45,869 nucleotides of DNA from Acidimicrobiia bacterium. GTDB taxonomy: Bacteria; Actinomycetota; Acidimicrobiia; Acidimicrobiales; Aldehydirespiratoraceae. A program made the position numbers and the translations under genes. A model generated the notes under the pieces. The model worked only from the letters and a program-made list of their open reading frames with translations. It was not told the DNA's origin and ran no database searches. The first letter of the stretch is position 1, and the number at the start of each line of letters is the position of its first letter. The stretch is from contig JAHQYN010000016.1 in assembly GCA_024421085.1 (NCBI GenBank), positions 1-45,869 on the forward strand, in the 5' to 3' direction. This document shows, piece by piece, positions 1 to 7,429 of this stretch.

Positions 1-1
1 C

Positions 2-100
2 CCCCGATTCGCAGCAGGCGCCGTCCTCCACACCGGCCGCAACAAATACCACCTCACAGACCAAATCGAAGCCATCCCCATCAACGCCCTCTGGTCCTGA
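2..100 (+). CDS. C-terminal end of a DUF4143-type ATP-binding protein (partial)
   Basis: Frame 2 is open from the window edge to TGA at 98-100 and reads RFAAGAVLHTGRNKYHLTDQ..AIPINALWS. This resembles the last strand and tail of the DUF4143 domain in AAA+DUF4143 ATPases, which typically end with a hydrophobic 'G-V-L-x-T-G ... P-x-x-A-L-W' pattern. Only 32 residues are inside the window, so the ATPase core cannot be seen. These proteins are common in accessory DNA, often as stand-alone genes of unknown substrate. The family call is from the tail pattern only. Confidence 0.5.
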   Translation, partial: PRFAAGAVLHTGRNKYHLTDQIEAIPINALWS

Positions 101-110
101 CACACCAATC

Positions 111-131
111 CGCGATTGCGAGAAGATCGCG
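111..131. terminator. Stem-loop after the DUF4143 gene
   Basis: CGCGAT at 111-116 pairs perfectly with ATCGCG at 126-131 around a 9-nt loop, 11 bases after the stop codon of the preceding gene. No T-run follows, so Rho-independent activity is uncertain. It may simply be a 3' stabilising hairpin. Confidence 0.3.
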
Positions 132-150
132 ACAGTTCGACTCAACCTCC

Positions 151-522
151 TCAACCGAGCCTGACCGCGAGCGAGCCCACTTGACAAATCCGCGGTTGTC
201 GCGTAGTTACATGTGGGCCGCTCAACGCGGTGCCGAACAGACGACCGAGGGCGACGCTGAGCATTGACGACGACACGTAGGGCCGATCGTTCACGTAGGG
301 TGCAAGACCCTGGGGTTGACGTGCTTTGGACCCCCGCGCCAGGTCGATCGGGTTGACCTCCACGAACAGCGTCGCCGTGCAGCGCTGAGGCGTCGCCTCG
401 GGATAGAAGACATCGGCGCGTCCGAAGCCGACATCCACCGACCGCACCCGGTCAGGGTGCTCGTGCAGCAGGAACCCCAGATCGGATGCCTCAGGGGCCG
501 TCGATGTGAGCGACACGAGCAT
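151..522 (-). pseudogene. hen1 N-terminal fragment (3'-terminal RNA ribose 2'-O-methyltransferase)
   Basis: From ATG at 522 the protein reads MLVSLTS..SDLGFLLHEHPDR, then FYPEAT..RCTATL, then YVNDRPYVSSSMLSVALGR and FGTALSG. This is the conserved start of bacterial Hen1, which methylates the 2'-OH of repaired RNA ends with its partner Pnkp. Intact Hen1 is about 460 residues: an N-terminal domain, then a metal-dependent methyltransferase. Only about the first 100 residues remain here. Homology stops near position 213, and about 20 unrelated residues run to the stop at 151. No methyltransferase domain and no pnkp lie nearby, so this should not be functional in RNA repair. An in-frame ATG at 561 exists, but family starts favour 522. 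The fragment lies between the DUF4143 tail and the R-M pair, suggesting a deletion or insertion scar. Confidence 0.75.
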
Positions 523-624
523 GAACCGTCGATTCAACCCGATCATGCGCGGTCGTGGCACCCAATTTCCGTCTTGCTGCTGACGCGTCGAGTGGATCGA
601 GTGAGTCGAAGCCGCGTTCGACGG

Positions 625-1797
625 CTACTTGAGTATGTCCAGCACGGATTCGGCTATGGCTTGGCCCAGCAGTGGCGGTACAGCGTTGCCGATCTGCTTC
701 GCGATCTGTGTGCGTGTGCCGGAGAACACGAAGTCGTCGTCAAACGACTGCAGCCTTGCTCCCTCGCGCAGGGTGAGCGCACGGTCCTGGAAAGGGTGGA
801 TGCACTTGTTCGAAGCTGGGTGTACGAAGTTGACGGTCAGCGTCACCGCAGGTTCATCGGGATCGAGCCGCGAATAGCACGACGAGAATCCCGATGTGAT
901 CAGGTGTTGCGGTACGGAACTGATGTTCGAACCGGAATGGCGGATAATCTTGAGCATGCGTTCGGTGTGGCCCGTCGCCACATGGAGGTCAAGGTGGTTT
1001 GCACGCTGGCGCCGTGCCGCCTGATAGTCGTTCTGTGGGAGAAGGTCGTACTCGTTCGCGGCTTCGCCTGCGGCAACCGGGGGAAGATCCCCTATCGCCT
1101 CCATGGTGGTCAGCGCGGAGGGCAGTTTCGACTCTTCGTCGATTGCGAACAGTTCTGGTTGATCGGGAAGTGGTGGTGGTAGGAGCCGCCGTGCAGGGTC
1201 GCGAACGCCGATTGTGCGGAACTCGCCTGCGTGAGTTGGCGAGGGGAACCGGGGTTTGCTTCCATGTTGAACGCCGACCATCACGAGGCGCTCCCGCTTC
1301 TGAGGAACGCCGAAATGGGCCGCGTTGAGAATTCGCCAGTCCGACGTGTAGCCGAGCATGTCGAAGCGGTCCTGCATCTGTTCGATTGATGTCCCGCGGT
1401 TGTGGGTAGCCAGGCCCACAACGTTCTCCATCACGAACACGGGCGGTCTGAAGTAGCTGACGTATCCAGCGAACTCTTCAAAAAGCGAGTTCCGCGGGTC
1501 GTCCTCGACAGCGGACCGAAATGGGCGGATCGACGAGAAGCCCTGGCAAGGAGGCCCTCCCACGATAACGTCCACTTCGCCCTGCTTCAGCTTGGCTCGG
1601 TGCGACACGTGCTCAAGTGGTACTTTCCGTATGTCCTCGTTGAGCGCGATCGCGGCTGAGTGGTTGAGGCGAAAGGTCTCAATAGCGGCAGGCAGCACAT
1701 CGATGCCGAACACGACGGAGAAGACACCTGTGTTCTCGAACCCTTTCGAGAACCCGCCCGTGCCACAGAACAGGTCCATCACTTTCAGTTGGGCCAT
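625..1797 (-). CDS. DNA (cytosine-5) methyltransferase of a type II R-M system
   Basis: A 390-residue C5-MTase with the canonical motif order: motif I DLFCGTGGF (8-16), the catalytic PCQ loop of motif IV GGPPCQGFS with Cys84, motif VI ENV (124-126), motif VIII QKRER (166-170), a target-recognition stretch, motif IX RLDPDEPAVTLT and motif X QIGNAVPP near the C terminus. It transfers methyl from SAM to C5 of cytosine in a specific DNA site; the site cannot be read from sequence. A strong Shine-Dalgarno (GGAGGTGGAG) lies just upstream of ATG 1797, whereas the divergent nuclease gene has none. This asymmetry would favour methylation before cleavage. The gene faces the HTH-nuclease gene at 1888 across 90 bp carrying a perfect palindrome. 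Confidence 0.93.
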   Translation of the reverse strand: MAQLKVMDLFCGTGGFSKGFENTGVFSVVFGIDVLPAAIETFRLNHSAAIALNEDIRKVPLEHVSHRAKLKQGEVDVIVGGPPCQGFSSIRPFRSAVEDDPRNSLFEEFAGYVSYFRPPVFVMENVVGLATHNRGTSIEQMQDRFDMLGYTSDWRILNAAHFGVPQKRERLVMVGVQHGSKPRFPSPTHAGEFRTIGVRDPARRLLPPPLPDQPELFAIDEESKLPSALTTMEAIGDLPPVAAGEAANEYDLLPQNDYQAARRQRANHLDLHVATGHTERMLKIIRHSGSNISSVPQHLITSGFSSCYSRLDPDEPAVTLTVNFVHPASNKCIHPFQDRALTLREGARLQSFDDDFVFSGTRTQIAKQIGNAVPPLLGQAIAESVLDILK

Positions 1798-1831
1798 TCC
1801 GCTCCACCTCCATTACTTGGAAGAGTACGAC

Positions 1832-1855
1832 TCTATGAGACTATAGTCTCATAGA
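1832..1855. promoter_or_regulatory. 24-bp perfect palindrome, putative operator between M and R genes
   Basis: The bases from 1832 to 1855 equal their own reverse complement, centred between 1843 and 1844; the core is GAGACTATAGTCTC. The GACT..AGTC half-sites recall the C-boxes bound by XRE-family controller (C) proteins of R-M systems. The site lies 34 bp upstream of the methylase start and 32 bp upstream of the HTH-nuclease start, the right place for a shared operator. A possible -10 (TACGAT, 1874-1879) is only 8 bp before ATG 1888, so the nuclease mRNA may be leaderless, as C-controlled transcripts often are. Binding by the adjacent HTH domain is inferred. Confidence 0.7.
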
Positions 1856-1887
1856 CGTGTCTCTCGCTGGTCATACGATTGTAAACC

Positions 1888-2793
1888 ATGGGTACGACAC
1901 CTCTCGAGGATCATGCAGACGACGCGGCAAGAACGTTGGCTCGAGCCGTGGGCGCGATTGTCGCCAGACTCCGCGGTGAACGCAATTGGTCATTAGAGGA
2001 CCTCGCAGATGAAGCTGGTCGCCATCGCACTCACATCGGACTTGTTGAGAGAGGCGAGCGACACCTCAGTGTTGCGGCAGCATTTCGTCTCGCCCAAGCG
2101 CTGGGCCTGCCACTCTCTGATCTCATCAAGCTTGCAGAAGCCCAGGTGGCGGGGACGAACGCCCCGGTCCACTATCCGCCGCGGGTATCCCCGACTGGTG
2201 CAAGCCGTGGCATCACAGCCACACGTTCCGTCACCGGATTGGATGAGGAATGGATCCCCTCCGCCATCGAGTCCACCTACGCGACACTGGATCGGATCGA
2301 TGAGCAGCTCGTCAATACAGGAACACGACCCCTCGCCGAGGTGGTAGAGCTGGCCAATCTGTCTGCGATCATAGGCAACCTCCTGAGATCGGCCCTGCAT
2401 GGGAACTCCGGTGGTGTCTACGAGAGCAACGCTCCCCACCAGTTCCCCGACCTTGTGTCTCGGCGTGGAACCTCCCAGAATCTGGAGATCAAGGTTGCGC
2501 TTGAAGGCAACATGCCGAAGGGGCACCTGCCGAAACCTGGAGCGCACCTGCTCTGCCGCTACGTTCTTGCCGATCGTGACGGCAGCTACACACGCGGTGA
2601 AAGGGGCAACGTCGTCTGGATTTGGGAAGTCCGACTTGGAGAGTTGTTTGAGGACGACTTCAACGTGTCGAACACCCCGGGGGATTCGGGCAAGACCGCA
2701 GTCATCGGTGCTGCGGCTTTCTATCGACTGACCTGCGTCTACTACGACGAACGGTTTCGCCCCATCGCCAAGCCTCGCGCCGGTCACAACTAA
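1888..2793 (+). CDS. XRE-type HTH protein fused to a PD-(D/E)xK nuclease (probable restriction endonuclease)
   Basis: 301 residues. Residues about 17-84 form an XRE/Cro helix-turn-helix (LARAVGAIVARLRGE.., WSLEDLADEAGRHRTHIGLVERG, SVAAAFRLAQALG). After a linker, residues about 180-295 hold a candidate nuclease core, P187-D188 followed by E200-I-K202 (PD-x11-ExK), then KGHLPKPG, RGERGNVVWIWEV and NTPGDSGKTAVI. The divergent C5-MTase makes this the likely cognate restriction enzyme. Fusion of a controller-type HTH to the nuclease would let one protein both repress or activate the locus and cleave DNA. I do not recognise the specific REase family, and the target site is unknown. No Shine-Dalgarno is seen before ATG 1888, which suggests weak or leaderless translation. 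A stand-alone regulator with a non-catalytic C-terminal domain is the alternative. Confidence 0.75.
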   Translation: MGTTPLEDHADDAARTLARAVGAIVARLRGERNWSLEDLADEAGRHRTHIGLVERGERHLSVAAAFRLAQALGLPLSDLIKLAEAQVAGTNAPVHYPPRVSPTGASRGITATRSVTGLDEEWIPSAIESTYATLDRIDEQLVNTGTRPLAEVVELANLSAIIGNLLRSALHGNSGGVYESNAPHQFPDLVSRRGTSQNLEIKVALEGNMPKGHLPKPGAHLLCRYVLADRDGSYTRGERGNVVWIWEVRLGELFEDDFNVSNTPGDSGKTAVIGAAAFYRLTCVYYDERFRPIAKPRAGHN

Positions 2794-2928
2794 TGGTCGG
2801 CAAGCGAGGGGGAAGACCGTCTACGGGGAGGGTTGCAACGCGGCGAAGTACCCGCGCCGATTCACCGCCAGACGTTGCGGTACCACCGTGGGTCTGATGG
2901 AGTGGCGAAGGCGCTCCGGAAAAAAATC

Positions 2929-3016
2929 TGGCGGAGGGTGTGGGATTTGAACCCACGGAGGCTTGCACCTCACACGCTTTCCAAGCGTGCCCATTCGGCC
3001 GCTCTGGCAACCCTCC
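2929..3016 (-). tRNA. tRNA-Ser (GGA anticodon)
   Basis: The minus strand gives an 88-nt class II tRNA with encoded CCA. The acceptor GGAGGGT (3016-3010) pairs with ACCCTCC (2939-2933). The anticodon arm CACGC-TTGGAAA-GCGTG gives anticodon GGA (reads UCC/UCU), a long variable arm follows, and the T-arm is GTGGG-TTCAAAT-CCCAC. A run of seven T (2926-2920 on the minus strand) lies just past the CCA end. The gene is divergent from the SRP RNA. Confidence 0.97.
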
Positions 3017-3084
3017 GGGTACACCCGTGGTGCGGGCATCGGCTCAACACGATAGCATGGAATCACCGTTCCCGTTTCGGGGTG

Positions 3085-3187
3085 TGGCGGTCGGGTCCTG
3101 TGCAACAGGCGTCCGTGAACCGGGTCAGGGCCGGAAGGCAGCAGCTCTCAGCGGCGCCGCCTGTGTGCCGCAGACAGCCTGGCCGTC
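3085..3187 (+). ncRNA. ffs: Signal recognition particle RNA (small bacterial, 4.5S type)
   Basis: The diagnostic SRP domain IV is present: GTGAACCGGGTCAGGGCCGG followed by AAGGCAGCAGC (3115-3145), with the GGAA tetraloop and the asymmetric internal loop bound by Ffh. The flanks pair as a long hairpin, with GTGGCGGTC..GGTCCTGT on the 5' side complementary to ACAGCCTGGCCGTCAC on the 3' side, allowing G-U pairs. The RNA scaffolds Ffh for co-translational targeting to the membrane. Its place just upstream of dnaX is typical of actinobacteria. The exact ends are estimated from the pairing. A possible -10 (TAGCAT) lies at 3053-3058. Confidence 0.9.
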
Positions 3188-3189
3188 AC

Positions 3190-3214
3190 TCCCGGAAACG
3201 GGAACCTGCGTTTT
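3190..3214 (+). terminator. Hairpin plus T4 after SRP RNA
   Basis: TCCCG-GAAA-CGGGA (3190-3203) is a 5-bp stem with a GNRA loop, followed after 7 nt by TTTT (3211-3214). A near-complementary hairpin, CCCG-TTT-CGGG, sits at 3071-3080 before the RNA, so the two could also pair and enclose it. Weak as a terminator by itself. Confidence 0.4.
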
Positions 3215-3268
3215 GAGTGGCAAGGGTCTGGCAGCCCTGTCACAGGCGCACAGTAGGATTGGCCCCGC

Positions 3269-5110
3269 ATGGCCTATCAGTCCCTCTACCGCCGCTACCG
3301 ACCGCAGAAATTCTCCGAGATACGCGGCCAAGCCCACATCGTTGCCGCCCTGCGCAACGCCGTAGCGACAGACCAGGTCGGCCACGCCTACCTGTTCCAC
3401 GGCCCGCGAGGCACCGGCAAGACCAGTTCAGCCCGGGTACTCGCCAAAGCGCTCAACTGCGAGAACCTCGGCGAAGACTCCGAACCGTGCGGCACCTGCG
3501 AAAGCTGCGTGGCCATCGAGCAGGGTCGTTCCTTTGACCTGCACGAACTCGACGCGGCGAGCAACAACGGCGTCGAGGACATGCGCGACCTGTTGAGCAA
3601 GGTCAACCTCGGCAACCCGGGCCAGATGAAGGTCTACATCCTCGACGAGGTCCACATGTTGACCAGGGGGGCAGAGAACTCCCTGTTGAAGACGCTCGAG
3701 GAGCCGCCCGGCCATGTTGTCTGGGTGCTTGCCACAACCGAGCCGCACAAGGTCGTCGACACGATTCGGAGCCGTTGCCAGGTGTTCGGGCTCGGACTTC
3801 TCGGTGCACAGGAGATGACCGCCCATGTCCGCTGGGTCATCGAGGACGCCGGGCTCGACGTAGGCGACGATGCGGTCGACTACGTGGTGTCGGTTGGCGG
3901 CGGATCGGTCCGCGACACGCTGAGTGCGCTGGATCGGGTGGTGGCCGCAGGCGGCGCGGTCGAGATCGACCAGACGACCGACCAACTGCTGCAAGCGCTC
4001 GCTGCCAAGAGCACCGCGGAGGCGCGCACCGCGGAGGCGCTCACCGCGGTGGGCGAGGCGACGGGCCGCGGCCGTGATCCCCGGACCATCGGTGAGATGC
4101 TGCTCGCGGGGCTGCGGGACGCGTTCTTGACCCTCATGGGGTCTCCCCCGCCGCGGATCACCGCCGCCGAACAGGAACGCGCCTCGGGGATCGCCGAACA
4201 GATGTCTGCGCTGCAACTCACGCGGGCTCTGGAGACTCTGGGGACCGCGCTCGTGGAGATGCGTCAGGCGCCCGATCCGCGGGTCCACCTCGAAGTGGCG
4301 CTGGTGCGGCTCTGCCGACCTGCAGGCGACGGTTCGGTCGACTCGCTGCTCGAGCGCATCGAACGACTGGAGTCCCGTCTCGCTTCCGGTGCTCCGGCTG
4401 CACCGGCCGCAGCTGCCCCGACCCCAACCGCACCGGCACCGGCCGCCCCGGCCGCGGGGTCCTCTGCCGAGTCTCCCCCGGTTCCGGCTGCTCAGGCGTC
4501 GCCGGTCGTGGATGCGCGGGCCGAGGCTGCGACCGTGTCGACAGTCCCTCCCGCGTCGGAGGTTGGGCGAGAGACGGCTGAGCCTCGGCAGGTACAAGCA
4601 CCCCGCAGAACACCTGAACTGCCGCCCCCACAGCGGCTGAATGGTCTCGCCGACGCGGCCGGACAACAAGACATCCGGTCACTGCAACCCGATTCTCCGA
4701 GAGAAGTGGTCGCGTTGGCCGAACAGCATCTTGCGCTGGGACGCGACCTGGTGGTCGCAAGGGCCAACAGCCTGCTCGGCCCCGACAGGCCGCGCCCCCC
4801 CGAGGCGCTGCAGCGACTCTGGCAGGCCCTAGTCGATGAGTTCGGCCCCGATTCGGCACCCGAAGTCCCAGCTCTCGCCGATGAGGAACCCGAGAATGGC
4901 TCTGCTGAAACCCGAGCCGTCACCCGCCGTTCCCCCGTCGAAGCCGAACCCGTCGAAGCCGAACCCGTCGCAACCGAACCCCGCGCAGCCAAACCAATTG
5001 AAGCCCACCCTGCGCACCCCCGCCGCCCCCCCCCCCCGTCCCCCCGCCGAACCCAAACCCGCCGAAGCCAACCCCGTCGCACCCGAGCCCGTCGAAGCCA
5101 AACCTGTTGA
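3269..5110 (+). CDS. dnaX: DNA polymerase III subunit gamma/tau (zero-frame product)
   Basis: The clamp-loader ATPase begins MAYQSLYRRYRPQKFSEIRG. It has Walker A GPRGTGKTSS (Lys51), a zinc module C64/C74/C77/C80 (CGTCESC), Walker B DEVHM (126-130) and the sensor/arginine-finger region TTEPHKVVDTIRSRCQ. Domains I-III span about residues 1-360, followed by a Pro/Ala/Glu-rich linker typical of actinobacterial tau. The zero frame ends at 5110 in a non-native Arg-rich tail ([12 protein letters not shown]..). The normal acidic tail continues one frame over after the C12 run at 5026-5037. The tail frame overlaps recR by GTGA, showing that the gene really ends at 5396. Either the run length is wrong by one base, or the run is slippery and yields two products. 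Confidence 0.93.
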   Translation: MAYQSLYRRYRPQKFSEIRGQAHIVAALRNAVATDQVGHAYLFHGPRGTGKTSSARVLAKALNCENLGEDSEPCGTCESCVAIEQGRSFDLHELDAASNNGVEDMRDLLSKVNLGNPGQMKVYILDEVHMLTRGAENSLLKTLEEPPGHVVWVLATTEPHKVVDTIRSRCQVFGLGLLGAQEMTAHVRWVIEDAGLDVGDDAVDYVVSVGGGSVRDTLSALDRVVAAGGAVEIDQTTDQLLQALAAKSTAEARTAEALTAVGEATGRGRDPRTIGEMLLAGLRDAFLTLMGSPPPRITAAEQERASGIAEQMSALQLTRALETLGTALVEMRQAPDPRVHLEVALVRLCRPAGDGSVDSLLERIERLESRLASGAPAAPAAAAPTPTAPAPAAPAAGSSAESPPVPAAQASPVVDARAEAATVSTVPPASEVGRETAEPRQVQAPRRTPELPPPQRLNGLADAAGQQDIRSLQPDSPREVVALAEQHLALGRDLVVARANSLLGPDRPRPPEALQRLWQALVDEFGPDSAPEVPALADEEPENGSAETRAVTRRSPVEAEPVEAEPVATEPRAAKPIEAHPAHPRRPPPPSPRRTQTRRSQPRRTRARRSQTC

Positions 5111-5396
5111 AGCCGCCCCTGTCGAAGCCGCCCCTGTCGAAGCCGCCCCTGTCGAAGCTGCACCCGTCGATCTGCCCGCGGTTCCCGCAGATGATGCAAC
5201 CAACGACCCCGAACCGAGCGGCGGCGCAACAGGCTTCGATGAGACCGCGGGGGCCGACCCGGTGGACTCCGACGGGCTTGACCTCGACGAGCTCATTGAT
5301 GCGTCTTCGCACACCGACCAGGTGGTCGAGCTTCTCAACGAGGCATTCCCGGGTGCCGAGATCGACGCTCCCGCCGAATCCAGGGCGGGCCGGTGA
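5038..5396 (+). CDS. dnaX: C-terminal tail of DnaX in the +1 frame
   Basis: After C12 the +1 frame reads [13 protein letters not shown], then PVEAAP repeats, an acidic stretch ([17 protein letters not shown]) and [15 protein letters not shown], ending at TGA 5394-5396. The closing 'V-x-L-L-x-E-A-F-P-G-A' is a usual C terminus of actinobacterial DnaX, so this is the authentic tau tail and not a separate gene. Dropping one C (or adding two) restores one reading frame of about 708 codons. Within the tail a 15-bp unit is repeated four times (5103-5162). Confidence 0.8.
5103..5162 (+). repeat. Four 15-bp tandem repeats in the dnaX tail
   Basis: CCTGTCGAAGCCGCC units at 5103, 5118, 5133 and 5148 differ by one to three bases and encode PVEAA in the tail frame. 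A related 15-bp unit encodes PVEAE near 4935-4965. The period is a multiple of three, so copy number changes the tail length without breaking the frame. Confidence 0.9.
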
Positions 5397-6043
5397 GCTA
5401 CTCCAATTCAGTGCAGGAGTTGATCGACCAGCTCGGTCGGCTACCGGGGATCGGCCCCAAATCGGCGCAACGGGTTGCGTTCTACCTGCTCAAGGTGCCG
5501 CGCGAGGATGCCCTGCTGCTCTCTCGGGCGATCATCGAAGCCAAGGAGCGGGTGTCGTTCTGCCAACGCTGCTTCAACCTCTCCGAATCAGGAGACGAAT
5601 GCTCGATATGTCGCAATCCGCGCCGCCACGACGGGCTACTCTGCGTGGTCGAGGACAGCCAGGACATCGTTGCGATAGAGCGCACGCAGGAGTTTCGGGG
5701 CCGCTACCACGTATTGGGAGGTGCGTTCAGCCCGATCGACGGTGTCGGCGTGGAGCAACTGCGGGTCAAGGAGTTGCTGAGACGGGTCGCTGACGAAGAC
5801 GTTACCGAGGTGATCGTTGCGACCAACCCCAACCTCGAAGGTGAAGCCACCGCGGCGCTGCTCGTGAAGTACCTCAAGCCGATGGGGGTGCGGGTCACCC
5901 GGATCGCCATGGGCCTGCCGGTGGGCGGCGATCTCGAATACGCCGACGAGCTCACGCTCGGCCGCGCCCTCGAGGGTCGCAAGATTATTGACGACGGCGA
6001 GACCTCAGCGGCAGCGGGCGCCGCGCAGGCCGGTACTCTCTAA
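5393..6043 (+). CDS. recR: Recombination mediator RecR
   Basis: 216 residues, full length. It has a helix-hairpin-helix ([20 protein letters not shown], about 14-33), a four-Cys zinc finger (C57, C60, C70, C73) and a Toprim domain beginning [10 protein letters not shown] (82-91). RecR acts with RecF/RecO to load RecA on gapped DNA. The GTG start at 5393 overlaps the stop of the dnaX tail frame (GTGA), indicating coupled translation and the classic dnaX-recR operon; no ybaB gene lies between them. Confidence 0.97.
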   Translation: MSYSNSVQELIDQLGRLPGIGPKSAQRVAFYLLKVPREDALLLSRAIIEAKERVSFCQRCFNLSESGDECSICRNPRRHDGLLCVVEDSQDIVAIERTQEFRGRYHVLGGAFSPIDGVGVEQLRVKELLRRVADEDVTEVIVATNPNLEGEATAALLVKYLKPMGVRVTRIAMGLPVGGDLEYADELTLGRALEGRKIIDDGETSAAAGAAQAGTL

Positions 6044-6046
6044 CGC

Positions 6047-6448
6047 GTGCAACTCACAGAAATCGACCACATCGCCATCGCCGTCAACGACCTCGATGCC
6101 GCGGTCGCCTACTACCGCGAGGCTTTCGGCGCCGGGGTCCACCACCGCGAGACCGTCGACTCAGACGGTGTCGAAGAAGCTCTGATCAAGGTCGCCGACA
6201 GCTACATCCAGCTTACCGCGGCGACCCGGCCCGACTCCCCTATTGCCAAGTTCCTCGAGAAGAGAGGCGAGGGGCTGCACCATGTCGGCTACCGAGTCGA
6301 CGACTGCGCCGAAGCGCTCGCGCAGATGGTCGCGGCGGGCGCCACTCCCATAGACAAGGTGCCGCGGCCCGGTTCGAGGGGCACCACGGTGGCTTTCGTC
6401 CACCCCAAGGGATCCCTGGGCACGCTGATCGAGTTAGTGCAGGAGTGA
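6047..6448 (+). CDS. mce: Methylmalonyl-CoA epimerase
   Basis: A 133-residue vicinal-oxygen-chelate (glyoxalase-fold) protein with two beta-alpha-beta-beta-beta modules. Putative metal ligands are in place: His in EIDHIAIAV, Gln in SYIQL, His in LHHVGYRV and Glu in GTLIELVQE. It interconverts (2R)- and (2S)-methylmalonyl-CoA in propionate/odd-chain/valine metabolism, feeding methylmalonyl-CoA mutase. The start is GTG 6047, 3 bp after recR. No mutase gene lies in the window. A generic VOC protein is the less likely alternative. Confidence 0.88.
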   Translation: MQLTEIDHIAIAVNDLDAAVAYYREAFGAGVHHRETVDSDGVEEALIKVADSYIQLTAATRPDSPIAKFLEKRGEGLHHVGYRVDDCAEALAQMVAAGATPIDKVPRPGSRGTTVAFVHPKGSLGTLIELVQE

Positions 6449-6469
6449 CCCCGATGGAAGGCTCAGCAG

Positions 6470-7348
6470 ATGTTCGTTCATCTTGTTGACGGGACCTACG
6501 AACTGTTCCGCTTTCACTACGCCCCGTCCAACCGCGATCCCCGTCTCGGTGCGCAGCGTGGTGTGCTCAACACTGTGCTCGACCTCGTGGCTGACGGTGC
6601 CACCCACATCGGAATCGCCACCGACCAAGTGATCGAGTCGTTTCGCAATGACCTCTACGTCGGTTACAAGGACGGCAGCGGGGTTGAGCCCGACCTGATG
6701 GCGCAGTTCCCCGAAGTGGAGGAACTGTTGGCGTTGGCCGGGTTCGCGGTGTGGCCCCAGATCACCAATGAGGCCGACGACGGGTTGGCGGCCGGTGCAG
6801 CAATGGCAGCCGCTGATCCGAGGGTCGAACAGGTCATCATCTGCACGCCCGACAAAGACCTCGCCCAATGCGTGACCGCCGACGGGCGAGTCGTGCAACT
6901 GGATCGCCGCCGCGGCATCACCTACGACCGCCAGGGCGTGATCGAGAAGTTCGGCGTGCCGCCAGAGTCGATTCCCGACTATCTCGGAGTGGTCGGTGAC
7001 TCCGCGGACGGGTTCCCGGGGCTTGCAGGGTGGGGCGCGAAGTCTGCAGCCAAGATCCTGTCGAAGTTCGGGCACATCGACCGGGTTCCGTTCGACGCAG
7101 CCGAATGGGACCTCGATGTCCGTGGTGGCGCCAAACTGGCCCTCACACTCAGTGAGCACTTCGAGGAAGCGCTGCTGTTCCGGCGAATCGCCACGGTCGA
7201 TCTCGACGCTCCGGTGAGCGCATCGGTCGACGAGATGCTCTGGGCCGGTCCCGGATCCGGATTCGATCAACGCTGTTCAGCCATCCGCGCCGAACCGATC
7301 GCGCAGCGCGCCCACCGGCTGTTCGCCGAGTTCAACGCGAGGGCTTGA
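6470..7348 (+). CDS. 5'-3' exonuclease (flap nuclease, PolA N-terminal-like)
   Basis: 292 residues resembling the stand-alone 5'-nuclease domain of DNA polymerase I. The N terminus is MFVHLVDGTYELFRFHY with the first metal Asp. An acidic cluster follows (NEADDG, TPDKDLAQCV), then the helix-3-turn-helix DNA-binding element DYLGVVGDSADGFPGLAGWGAKSAAKIL (about 169-196). It probably removes RNA primers or flaps. It sits 21 bp after mce with no clear functional link. A full polA is not in this window. Confidence 0.88.
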   Translation: MFVHLVDGTYELFRFHYAPSNRDPRLGAQRGVLNTVLDLVADGATHIGIATDQVIESFRNDLYVGYKDGSGVEPDLMAQFPEVEELLALAGFAVWPQITNEADDGLAAGAAMAAADPRVEQVIICTPDKDLAQCVTADGRVVQLDRRRGITYDRQGVIEKFGVPPESIPDYLGVVGDSADGFPGLAGWGAKSAAKILSKFGHIDRVPFDAAEWDLDVRGGAKLALTLSEHFEEALLFRRIATVDLDAPVSASVDEMLWAGPGSGFDQRCSAIRAEPIAQRAHRLFAEFNARA

Positions 7349-7429
7349 CCTTCGAGCATCAAGCCATGAGGGGCGTGCGCGGGTCTTTCGGATCAGGTTT
7401 GGGAGCGACCGGCTCTAGAACGGGAGCGG

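Noticed and set aside
151-522. Functional Hen1/Pnkp RNA repair system
   Set aside because: Only the N-terminal quarter of Hen1 remains, the methyltransferase domain is missing, and there is no pnkp in the window.
1888-2793. Plain transcriptional regulator
   Set aside because: The C-terminal 170 residues carry a PD..ExK arrangement and sit next to a cytosine methylase, so a nuclease role is more likely, though not proven.
5026-5110. E. coli-type programmed -1 frameshift in dnaX (A AAA AAG)
   Set aside because: No A-rich slippery heptamer is present, and the shift needed is +1 (or -2) on a C-run, so the E. coli mechanism does not apply.
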